Shown here: one piece after another, positions 1 through 5,099 of the stretch
How positions within the stretch are numbered: the first letter of the stretch is position 1
Layout of the letters: each line of letters starts with the position of its first letter
Source: Paracoccaceae bacterium
GTDB taxonomy: Bacteria > Pseudomonadota > Alphaproteobacteria > Rhodobacterales > Rhodobacteraceae
Reading direction: 5' to 3'
Assembly: GCA_019090405.1 (NCBI GenBank)
Contig: JAHRVZ010000326.1
Span: 1-5,895 of the forward strand
Length of the DNA stretch: 5,895 bases
Notes under the pieces: generated by a model
What the model saw: only the letters and a program-made list of their open reading frames with translations
The model's database searches: none
Told to the model about the DNA's origin: nothing
Position numbers and translations under genes: made by a program

Positions 1-37
1 CCTGAGCATTTACCTGGGTTTGATCCAAAGCGACCAT
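1..37 (-). CDS. sufB: SufB, Fe-S cluster scaffold subunit (5' end only)
   Basis: Only the first 12 codons are inside the window, reading MVALDQTQVNAQ from an ATG at 37-35. This opening resembles the N-terminus of rhodobacterial SufB as I remember it, and the position directly after iscR and a cysteine desulfurase is where sufB normally lies in this family. SufB is a cytosolic scaffold that, with SufC and SufD, assembles iron-sulfur clusters from sulfur delivered by a cysteine desulfurase. A GGAG ribosome binding site at 49-46 sits 8 nt before the ATG, and only 14 nt separate it from the desulfurase stop codon, so it belongs to the same operon. The rest of the gene lies outside the window, so the call rests on the short N-terminus plus context. 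Confidence 0.72.
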   Translation of the reverse strand, partial: MVALDQTQVNAQ

Positions 38-51
38 ATCATTCTCTCCGG

Positions 52-1095
52 TCACGCCGCTTGGGCGCGATATTTCTTTGCTTTATTCAGCCACGTGTCA
101 GCAAAGCCAAGCACGTCCTGTTCGGTTGTCTCAGCCCCCAGCGAAACGCGTATCGCGCTGCTGGCAACTGTTTCGTCATATCCCATCGCACGCAATACGC
201 GGCTTGGGCGCACTTTGCCAGATGAACAGGCAGATCCGGCGCTGATTGCATAACCAGCCAAATCCATCTGCATCACTTGCGTTTCACCTTTCCAACCCGG
301 AGAGGCAAAACAAGAAGTATTGGGTAATCTGTTCGCGTCCTTACCGATGAAAATAGTGTTATTTCCACCAGCCTCAAGAGCACTTTCTAGAATATTTCTA
401 AGTTTTTCAATCCGCGTAGATGTCCCATTCGCCAAATCACCGACCGCGGCCTCGGCGGCGGCGGCAAAGCCTGCGATTCCGATGACATTTTCGGTACCGG
501 ACCGACGCCCCATTTCCTGACCGCCGCCGCGAATTTGTGCCGCGATTTCAGTGCCGCGTTTTACCACCAGAGCGCCAATGCCTTTGGGTCCGCCCAGTTT
601 ATGCGAGGAAATCAGCGCCATTTGTGCTCCACACCAGTTAAATGCCATGGGTATTTTGCCAAAGGCTTGCGTGGCATCCGTCATGGCCAGCCCCTCGGGT
701 AAATCCTGCAGGATTCCGGTTTCGGAATTGGCCATTTGCAACACAGATTGCGATGGATCATCCACCGTGACCTGCCCTTGTGCATCGACCGACAAATCAG
801 ACGTGACCCAGGCCGAAACCGCATCATGTTCCACATCCGCACCGCAAAAATCTCGGCCAACGCAGGCCAAAGCCGCAGATTCGGTTGCGCTTGAGGTGAA
901 AATGACATCTGCTCCATCCGCCCCAAAGGCAGTCGCCACCTGCGCGCGGGCACGTTCAATCAAAGACAGCGCCCGGCGCCCTTCAGCATGAACAGATGAC
1001 GGATTGCCAACCACATCCATCGCCGCAATCATTGCCGCGCGAGATTCAGCGCGCAACGGGCTGGTCGCGTTATGATCCAGATAGATCCGGTTCAT
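52..1095 (-). CDS. iscS: Cysteine desulfurase, NifS/IscS class (compact form)
   Basis: This PLP enzyme removes sulfur from L-cysteine as a protein-bound persulfide and feeds Fe-S cluster assembly. The 347-residue product starts with the class V signature YLDHNATSPLR. It shows His90 (EHDAV, cofactor-stacking), Asp140 and Gln143 (TDATQ), the PLP lysine Lys166 (SSHK), the GGGQEMGRRSGTENV segment at 190-204 and catalytic Cys290 in SAGSACSSG, a group I (IscS/NifS) active-site loop. It is shorter than E. coli IscS (404 residues). Gaps fall between His90 and the ANSETG motif and between ANSETG and Asp140, and the C-terminal tail is missing. Ser124 aligns by eye with IscS Asn155, a PLP contact. The ATG overlaps the iscR stop as ATGA, and the only ribosome-binding-like sequence, GGTGG at 1107-1103, lies inside the iscR end. 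Being followed by sufB, it probably supplies sulfur to the SUF scaffold rather than to IscU. The symbol is used in the loose sense common for this locus. Confidence 0.93.
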   Translation of the reverse strand: MNRIYLDHNATSPLRAESRAAMIAAMDVVGNPSSVHAEGRRALSLIERARAQVATAFGADGADVIFTSSATESAALACVGRDFCGADVEHDAVSAWVTSDLSVDAQGQVTVDDPSQSVLQMANSETGILQDLPEGLAMTDATQAFGKIPMAFNWCGAQMALISSHKLGGPKGIGALVVKRGTEIAAQIRGGGQEMGRRSGTENVIGIAGFAAAAEAAVGDLANGTSTRIEKLRNILESALEAGGNNTIFIGKDANRLPNTSCFASPGWKGETQVMQMDLAGYAISAGSACSSGKVRPSRVLRAMGYDETVASSAIRVSLGAETTEQDVLGFADTWLNKAKKYRAQAA

Positions 1096-1568
1096 TCATC
1101 ATCCACCACATCAAGATCCACCACATCAAACAAATGCGGCACCGCAGGGCATGGGGCCAGTTCATTGGCGATCACATCCGACAACCGGGTCTGATGCAAA
1201 AAGACATAGACGTGCGCGCTTAGGCCTTCCCACAACCGGTTGGTCATTGATTGCGCCCGACTGCCTGATTCCGCACCCGACGCCCCGGCCCCTTTGTGCA
1301 TCGCGTCAACAGTTTCATCGACCGCAGACAATACATTCACAACCCGGATTTCCGAAGTCGGCTTTGCCAGTCGATACCCACCGCCGGGTCCGCGCACCGA
1401 TGTCACCAGCTCTGCCCGGCGCAGTTTTACAAACAATTGCTCTAGATAAGGTAACGAAATGCTTTGCCGTTGGGCAATTTCGCCCAGCGTAACCAACGCG
1501 TCTGGTTCCTGCATGGCAATGTCGGCCAAAGCGACCATGGCGTAACGCCCTTTGGTTGACAGCTTCAT
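1092..1568 (-). CDS. iscR: IscR-type Rrf2 family regulator with a single cysteine
   Basis: This winged-helix repressor regulates Fe-S assembly genes. The 158-residue product begins MKLSTKGRYAMVAL as Rrf2 proteins do. The helix-turn-helix spans about residues 27-50, including YLEQLF with Glu43 as in E. coli IscR, and the wing SVRGPGGGYRL lies at 57-67. E. coli IscR binds its [2Fe-2S] cluster through Cys92, Cys98, Cys104 and His107. Here that stretch (residues 90-113) has no cysteine, and the last two ligands align with Ser107 and Asn110. The only cysteine is Cys140, with His145 nearby. This matches the described Rhodobacteraceae IscR type, in which one cysteine is conserved and the protein still binds a cluster. 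The acidic C-terminus is built from a short DNA tandem duplication. AAGGG at 1580-1576 precedes the ATG by 7 nt. It is first in the operon and its own promoter carries a matching palindrome, so autoregulation is likely. Confidence 0.94.
   Translation of the reverse strand: MKLSTKGRYAMVALADIAMQEPDALVTLGEIAQRQSISLPYLEQLFVKLRRAELVTSVRGPGGGYRLAKPTSEIRVVNVLSAVDETVDAMHKGAGASGAESGSRAQSMTNRLWEGLSAHVYVFLHQTRLSDVIANELAPCPAVPHLFDVVDLDVVDDE
1101..1130. repeat. 15-bp tandem duplication at the end of iscR
   Basis: Two adjacent 15-bp units, ATCCACCACATCAAG at 1101-1115 and ATCCACCACATCAAA at 1116-1130, differ only in the last base. Being a multiple of three, the duplication keeps the reading frame and encodes the repeated acidic Asp-Val-Val-Asp motif near the IscR C-terminus. 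On the minus strand each unit contains GGTGG. The copy at 1107-1103 sits 7 nt before the desulfurase ATG and is the best ribosome binding candidate for that gene. Confidence 0.85.
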
Positions 1569-1671
1569 TTGTTCACCCTTTTTGATGCGTCATATGTGCA
1601 GAAACATTGACGTCGCCGCCGCCAGTGCGTATGTGCCCATAACAACGCGACACGCAAGACTGCGCGACTTA

Positions 1672-1686
1672 TTAGAACCATTCTAA
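1672..1686. promoter_or_regulatory. Palindromic IscR operator (Iron-Rhodo-box-like)
   Basis: TTAGAACCATTCTAA is a perfect inverted repeat with 6-bp arms and a 3-nt spacer. It overlaps the -10 box of the iscR promoter, so a bound repressor would exclude RNA polymerase. Computational work on Rhodobacterales predicted an Iron-Rhodo-box before the isc-suf operon and iron genes, recognised by IscR; this site fits in location and general form. I cannot check it against the published matrix here. The symmetry and overlap are seen directly; IscR binding is inferred. Confidence 0.8.
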
Positions 1687-1708
1687 GGTGCCTTAGTGAA
1701 TTCGTCAA
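1680..1708 (-). promoter_or_regulatory. Sigma70-type promoter of the iscR-suf operon
   Basis: On the minus strand a TTGACG -35 box (1708-1703) is separated by exactly 17 nt from a TAGAAT -10 box (1685-1680), each differing from consensus at one position. Transcription should start near 1673, giving a leader of about 105 nt before iscR. The leader holds no gene or obvious riboswitch that I can recognise. The -10 box lies inside the TTAGAA-N3-TTCTAA palindrome. Confidence 0.82.
1683..1696. promoter_or_regulatory. Second inverted repeat within the iscR promoter
   Basis: CTAAGG-TG-CCTTAG is a perfect inverted repeat with 6-bp arms and a 2-nt spacer. It shares CTAA (1683-1686) with the right arm of the neighbouring TTAGAA-N3-TTCTAA palindrome and occupies most of the spacer between the -35 and -10 boxes. 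It could extend the IscR site, be a site for another regulator, or be a chance by-product of the first palindrome. Only the symmetry is certain. Confidence 0.5.
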
Positions 1709-1755
1709 GAATAGCTGGGACACTTCTGAAAAAATGAAACAGGATCCCAGCCCAT

Positions 1756-2409
1756 ATGCCCGAGGTTATATTTCCCGGTCCCGAAGGCCGCATAGAAGGA
1801 CGCTATCACCCGCAAAAAGAAAGCGATGCGCCGATTGCAATCATTTTGCATCCGCATCCGCAGTTTGGCGGCACCATGAACAATAAGGTCGTGTATAATC
1901 TGCACTATGCCTTTCACAACATGGGGTTCACCGTGTTGCGGTTCAATTTCCGTGGTGTTGGGCGCAGTCAGGGTGAATACGATCAGGGCATTGGCGAACT
2001 CAGCGATGCAGCATCCGCATTGGATTACCTGCAATCAATGAACAACAATTCCAAACATTGTTGGGTTGCCGGTTTCTCGTTTGGCGCCTGGATCGGCATG
2101 CAATTGTTGATGCGCCGCCCGGAAATCACCGGTTTCATCAGCGTTTCACCACCGGCCAACATGTATGACTTTTCTTTCTTGGCGCCCTGCCCGTCATCGG
2201 GTCTGATCATCAACGGTCTGGCCGATCGCGTGGCACCTCCTGCGGATACCGTGACGCTTGTGAACAAACTGCACGAGCAGAAGGGTATCACGATTACCCA
2301 TCAGGAAGTTGAAAATGCCGATCACTTCTTTCAAGAGCCGCATATGGACCCAATGATCGGAAGCGTCACCGACTATGTCAGGCAGCGATTGACTGAAACG
2401 TCGCGCTAA
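1756..2409 (+). CDS. Alpha/beta-hydrolase of the COG2945 type
   Basis: This 217-residue cytosolic hydrolase has a complete catalytic set: nucleophile Ser108 in GFSFG, acid Asp157 in GLADR and His190 in NADHFF. The early motif HPHPQFGGTMNNKVV (32-46) carries the oxyanion-hole region and is typical of the COG2945 group, often annotated as a dienelactone-hydrolase-like or generic alpha/beta-hydrolase. RFNFRGVGRSQG (62-73) follows. There is no signal peptide or membrane segment. The substrate cannot be read from the sequence. The ATG at 1756 is preceded by AGGA at 1741-1744, an 11-nt spacing that suggests modest translation; an upstream ATG at 1734 is out of frame. The gene is divergent from iscR, whose operator lies about 70 nt upstream, and is followed after 16 nt by a small gene in the same direction. 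No convincing promoter of its own is visible. Confidence 0.9.
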   Translation: MPEVIFPGPEGRIEGRYHPQKESDAPIAIILHPHPQFGGTMNNKVVYNLHYAFHNMGFTVLRFNFRGVGRSQGEYDQGIGELSDAASALDYLQSMNNNSKHCWVAGFSFGAWIGMQLLMRRPEITGFISVSPPANMYDFSFLAPCPSSGLIINGLADRVAPPADTVTLVNKLHEQKGITITHQEVENADHFFQEPHMDPMIGSVTDYVRQRLTETSR

Positions 2410-2425
2410 ATCCGGAGCGACACAA

Positions 2426-2668
2426 ATGTCCACCCTTGATGATCTGGCCGAAGCGCTTGCAATTGATGTGCTGAAAGCCGTTGATAAGCTGGGTGATGAA
2501 CAACTCATTCAGGATGTTGCGACAGTTCTGGCCGCGACTTCGACACCTACAGAAGAGGCGTTTCTGTCAGCGGTTCGCGTCCGTCAGGCTGAACGTCGCG
2601 GGCGCCAGTTTTTGACCACCTATATCGAACGTGCCATTAAAAAGCGCAACGCTAAGGGTTCCAGTTGA
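2426..2668 (+). CDS. Small helical protein of unknown function
   Basis: I do not recognise this 80-residue product. The first half (1-36) is acidic and rich in Ala, Leu and Val, consistent with amphipathic helices. The second half (50-76) is strongly basic, with clusters such as RVRQAERRGR and IKKRNAK, and ends in GSS. It has no cysteine, signal peptide or membrane segment. The charge split could suit binding to nucleic acid or to a protein partner, but this is only a composition argument. A GGAG site at 2414-2417 lies 8 nt before the ATG, and the gene sits between the hydrolase (16-nt gap) and the HD-domain gene, whose TTG start overlaps its stop, so it is very likely translated as part of a three-gene operon. 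Confidence 0.8.
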   Translation: MSTLDDLAEALAIDVLKAVDKLGDEQLIQDVATVLAATSTPTEEAFLSAVRVRQAERRGRQFLTTYIERAIKKRNAKGSS

Positions 2669-3240
2669 CTGATCGGCTTGCCGCCCAGATCGCTTTTTTG
2701 AAAGAGGCGGATAAACTGAAATCCATCATGCGGGCATCGTATCTGATTGACGATTCCCGACGTGAAAATTCAGCGGAACATACCTGGCACATCATGCTCT
2801 ATGCCTATGTTCTGGCAGATCAGGCCGGACCTGAAGTGCAGATCAACCGCGTTCTCAAAATGCTGTTGCTGCATGACATCGTTGAGATAGACGCAGGCGA
2901 TGCTCCGATACACGGCAACGCCGATCATGCGGCCATCGCGGCCAAAGAAATAGCCGCGGCGGATCGGCTGTTTGGCCTGCTGCCAACCGATCAAGAAGCT
3001 GAGTTCCGCGCCCTCTGGGATGAATTCGAAGCCGCGCAAACCCCGGATGCGCAATTTGCCAAGGCCATTGACCGAATGCAGGTGCCCGTTGCCAATCTGG
3101 CCAACAACGGCGGCAATTGGCCAGAGTATAATGTAACGCTGGATCAACTTGATACGCGCGTCGGTGTCCCGATCAAACGCGGTGCTCCCGGCATCTGGGC
3201 GTGGCTGCGTCCGCAGATAGTGGCATTTTTTGACGCCTGA
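2665..3240 (+). CDS. HD-domain phosphohydrolase, YfbR/HDDC2-like (COG1896)
   Basis: The 191-residue product belongs to the HD metal-dependent phosphohydrolases. The metal-binding residues appear in order as His39 (NSAEHTWH), His70-Asp71 (LLLHDIVEIDAGD) and Asp136 (KAIDRMQ). The HDIVEIDAGD form, with Glu74 and Asp79, resembles the YfbR/HDDC2 branch, whose studied members remove phosphate from deoxyribonucleoside 5'-monophosphates using a divalent metal. The exact substrate here is inferred. The start is TTG at 2665, overlapping the previous stop codon (TTGA); AAGGG at 2654-2658 lies 6 nt before it and there is no better ATG before the conserved N-terminal helix, because the first internal Met is residue 22. 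The overlap indicates translational coupling to the small upstream gene. No intrinsic terminator is seen after the stop. Confidence 0.88.
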   Translation: MTDRLAAQIAFLKEADKLKSIMRASYLIDDSRRENSAEHTWHIMLYAYVLADQAGPEVQINRVLKMLLLHDIVEIDAGDAPIHGNADHAAIAAKEIAAADRLFGLLPTDQEAEFRALWDEFEAAQTPDAQFAKAIDRMQVPVANLANNGGNWPEYNVTLDQLDTRVGVPIKRGAPGIWAWLRPQIVAFFDA

Positions 3241-3260
3241 CCAGTGTCTGCGACAAATCG

Positions 3261-3276
3261 GTATACAAGTGTATAC
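3261..3276. promoter_or_regulatory. Paired GTATAC boxes upstream of icd
   Basis: GTATACAAGTGTATAC contains two copies of the self-complementary hexamer GTATAC whose starts are exactly 10 bp apart, about one helical turn; the second is embedded in the 10-bp palindrome GTGTATACAC. The site lies 73-88 nt before the icd start in a 108-nt gap. GTnnAC-type cores are common in GntR-family operators, but no such regulator is in the window, so the protein that might bind is unknown. No confident -35/-10 pair for icd was found. Confidence 0.5.
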
Positions 3277-3348
3277 ACCTTTCGCATCGCCTGAATATGC
3301 GCTAGACCGCGCTCAAATCCGACTCAATTTGTAAAAAGGACCAGACCC

Positions 3349-4563
3349 ATGACCAAGATCAAGGTGGACAACCCTATCGTCGAACTAGACGGCGATGAAA
3401 TGACCCGGATCATCTGGGATTTCATTAAGAAAAAGCTGATCCTGCCATATCTTGATGTTGATCTGAAATATTACGATCTGGGCATTCAGGCGCGCGACGA
3501 CACAGACGATCAGATCACCGTTGATGCGGCGCATGCGATCCAGAAATACGGTGTTGGCGTCAAATGCGCGACCATCACCCCGGATGAGGCCCGTGTCGAA
3601 GAATTCGGCCTGAAACAGATGTGGCGTTCGCCTAACGGCACCATCCGCAACATTCTTGGCGGCGTAATTTTCCGCCAGCCGATTATCTGCCAAAACGTAC
3701 CGCGCCTTGTTCCTGGCTGGACCAAACCCATTGTCATTGGCCGTCACGCCTTTGGTGATCAGTACCGCGCCACCGATTTCAAATTTCCGGGCGCTGGCAA
3801 ACTTACCATCAAATTTGTTGGTGAAGACGGCGAAGTGATCGAACGCGAAGTATTTGATGCGCCTGATTCCGGCGTTGTGATGGCGATGTACAATCTGGAC
3901 AAGTCGATCATCGACTTTGCACGTGCGTCGATGAACTATGGGCTGAACAAAGGCTGGCCGGTGTATTTGTCGACCAAAAACACCATTATGAAACAATATG
4001 ATGGTCGTTTCCTTGAGCTGTTCCAAGAAATCTATGAAAAAGAATTCGAAGACAAATTCAAAGCTGCGGGCATCACCTATGAGCACCGCCTGATCGACGA
4101 CATGGTCGCCTGTGCGATGAAATGGAACGGTGGTTATGTCTGGGCCTGTAAAAACTATGATGGCGATGTGCAGTCTGACACCGTGGCACAGGGCTTTGGG
4201 TCGCTTGGACTGATGACATCGGTTCTGATGACACCCGATGGCGACATCGTCGAAGCCGAAGCCGCGCATGGCACCGTGACGCGCCACTATCGTCAGCACC
4301 AGAAAGGCGAAGAAACGTCGACCAACTCGATCGCGTCGATCTATGCTTGGACTGGTGGGTTGAAGCACCGCGCTAAACTGGACGAAAACGACGCCCTGCT
4401 GAACTTTGCCACGACGCTTGAGAAAGTAGTCGTTGATACGGTCGAAGCTGGCGACATGACCAAAGATCTGGCGCTGCTGGTCGGACCTGAGCAGAAATGG
4501 CTGACAACAATGGGCTTTTTGGAAAAGGTTGACCAGAACCTGAACAAAGCACTGGCGGGTTAA
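3349..4563 (+). CDS. icd: NADP-dependent isocitrate dehydrogenase (IDH1/2-like)
   Basis: This enzyme oxidises isocitrate to 2-oxoglutarate and CO2 with reduction of NADP, a cytosolic TCA-cycle step. The 404-residue product is the homodimeric type related to eukaryotic IDH1/2, not the E. coli Icd type. Residues follow human IDH1 nearly position for position: Thr77 and Ser94 (TPDEAR, SPNGTIRN), Arg100, Arg109, Arg132 and Tyr139 (GRHAFGDQY), Lys210 (STKNT), and metal ligands Asp250, Asp273 and Asp277 (LIDDM, YDGDVQSD). HGTVTRHYR (307-315) includes Arg312 and His313, which match the residues that contact the 2'-phosphate of NADP and so support NADP specificity. AGGA at 3337-3340 lies 8 nt before the ATG. 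It appears to be transcribed alone, with its own intrinsic terminator. The length is normal and no key residue is missing. Confidence 0.98.
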   Translation: MTKIKVDNPIVELDGDEMTRIIWDFIKKKLILPYLDVDLKYYDLGIQARDDTDDQITVDAAHAIQKYGVGVKCATITPDEARVEEFGLKQMWRSPNGTIRNILGGVIFRQPIICQNVPRLVPGWTKPIVIGRHAFGDQYRATDFKFPGAGKLTIKFVGEDGEVIEREVFDAPDSGVVMAMYNLDKSIIDFARASMNYGLNKGWPVYLSTKNTIMKQYDGRFLELFQEIYEKEFEDKFKAAGITYEHRLIDDMVACAMKWNGGYVWACKNYDGDVQSDTVAQGFGSLGLMTSVLMTPDGDIVEAEAAHGTVTRHYRQHQKGEETSTNSIASIYAWTGGLKHRAKLDENDALLNFATTLEKVVVDTVEAGDMTKDLALLVGPEQKWLTTMGFLEKVDQNLNKALAG

Positions 4564-4583
4564 TAACGCTACATAAGAACGAC

Positions 4584-4612
4584 AAAGACCGGTCCGTGTG
4601 GCCGGTCTTTTT
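4584..4612 (+). terminator. Intrinsic terminator of icd
   Basis: AAAGACCGG (4584-4592) and CCGGTCTTT (4602-4610) form a perfect 9-bp stem with a 9-nt loop. The stem runs into a five-T tract (4608-4612) on the plus strand. It begins 20 nt after the icd stop. The opposite strand has only a short T run, so it mainly serves icd. Confidence 0.88.
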
Positions 4613-4635
4613 GCATTTGCGCATAAGTTAATGAT

Positions 4636-4674
4636 AAAAAACGCCTTGGGCGAAACGATCAGCCCAAGGCGTTT
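4636..4674 (-). terminator. Intrinsic terminator for the minus-strand DUF6356 gene
   Basis: AAACGCCTTGGGC (4639-4651) and GCCCAAGGCGTTT (4662-4674) form a perfect 13-bp stem with a 10-nt loop. Read on the minus strand the hairpin ends in six T residues (complement of the A run 4636-4641), whereas the plus strand has only three T after the stem. It therefore ends leftward transcription, about 97 nt downstream of the small minus-strand gene, and its presence supports that gene being expressed. Confidence 0.85.
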
Positions 4675-4771
4675 GCCAAATTTGATCAACCGGCTTTCCT
4701 ACTGAAAGCAATCAGGTGCGTTTCTTACAGAACGTCGCTATCCCCAGCAGAGTTCTGCGTTTCCTGTGCAC
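4675..4771 (-). other. Structured 3' untranslated segment of the DUF6356 transcript
   Basis: Between the stop of the small membrane-protein gene and its terminator lie 97 nt without a gene. They hold two short inverted repeats: GCTTTC/GAAAGC at 4693-4698 and 4704-4709 (5-nt loop), and GCAGA/TCTGC at 4747-4751 and 4754-4758 (2-nt centre; too tight for a hairpin as drawn). An alternative pairing CAGAAC/GTTCTG (4728-4733 with 4752-4757) is also possible. With the strong terminator this could be a stable 3' RNA, but no promoter of its own is evident. Confidence 0.3.
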
Positions 4772-4978
4772 CTATTTCCCGCGATTATGCGTGCGTTGAT
4801 ACAATTCAGCGATCTTGCGACTGGCGGTTTTTTCAAATGCAAATGGCAGTACCGCATGGATCAATGCCGCAAACGCAGCCCCAAACAAAGCCATGCTGAA
4901 CCGCGTCGCAAACACTGCATGTTCGCCATAGGTTTCATCAACGCTTTCTGGGTGGTCCAAAAACAGTCGGCTAATCAT
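4772..4978 (-). CDS. DUF6356-like small membrane protein
   Basis: The 68-residue product begins MISRLFLDHPESVDETYGEH, an opening I associate with DUF6356 proteins of Rhodobacteraceae and other alphaproteobacteria; their function is unknown. A hydrophobic stretch at about 27-48, ending in HAVLPFAFEKTASR, is likely one inner-membrane segment, followed by a basic C-terminal tail (ELYQRTHNRGK). The chosen ATG at 4978-4976 has GGAG 8 nt upstream (CCGGAGCATAACG before ATG). A longer reading from 5014 adds 12 residues of unlikely, His-rich sequence without a good ribosome binding site and is rejected. The stop is TAG. The gene is divergent from the Lrp-type regulator, with 121 nt between the start codons and a palindrome in between, so it is a possible target of that regulator. 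A strong hairpin terminator follows. Confidence 0.85.
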   Translation of the reverse strand: MISRLFLDHPESVDETYGEHAVFATRFSMALFGAAFAALIHAVLPFAFEKTASRKIAELYQRTHNRGK

Positions 4979-5067
4979 CGTTATGCTCCGGTATGAATGG
5001 TGAGGTTGATGCAACCTAGCCCTCTTGTTCCTTAAAAATGTCCCAAAGACTCATCAATTTGGCGATG

Positions 5068-5088
5068 ACACGGGATTTTATCCCGTGT
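5068..5088. promoter_or_regulatory. Perfect palindrome before the Lrp/AsnC gene
   Basis: Arms ACACGGGAT (5068-5076) and ATCCCGTGT (5080-5088) are perfectly complementary around a TTT spacer. The AT-rich centre flanked by inverted GC-rich arms suits an Lrp/AsnC-family operator, a family that commonly regulates its own gene. The site ends 11 nt before the chosen regulator start and lies in the gap shared with the divergent DUF6356-like gene. Because no T tract follows, it is not a terminator. Binding is inferred. Confidence 0.65.
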
Positions 5089-5099
5089 ATGTCTGTATT

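Noticed and set aside
551..991. Plus-strand open frame of 146 codons inside the desulfurase gene
   Set aside because: It is antisense to a complete, motif-rich gene and its product has low-complexity composition without family features.
1705..2034. Minus-strand open frame of 109 codons across the hydrolase start and promoter region
   Set aside because: It overlaps the hydrolase N-terminus antisense and the iscR promoter; no ribosome binding site or family similarity is apparent.
3277..3330. Possible -10 boxes (TATGCG, TAGACC) for icd
   Set aside because: No matching -35 element at an acceptable distance, so a promoter call is not supported.
3385..4689. A 434-codon open frame on the minus strand opposite icd
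   Set aside because: It lies almost wholly antisense to a clear isocitrate dehydrogenase, shows no recognisable domain and runs through both terminators. It reflects codon bias of icd on the opposite strand.
4979..5014. Upstream extension of the DUF6356-like gene by 12 residues
   Set aside because: The ATG at 4978 has a well-placed GGAG, while the upstream ATG lacks one and the extra residues are unusual for the family.
5025..5099. Upstream extension of the Lrp-type gene by 25 residues
   Set aside because: The family start falls at 5100, the added residues are not Lrp-like, and the extension spans the operator-like palindrome.
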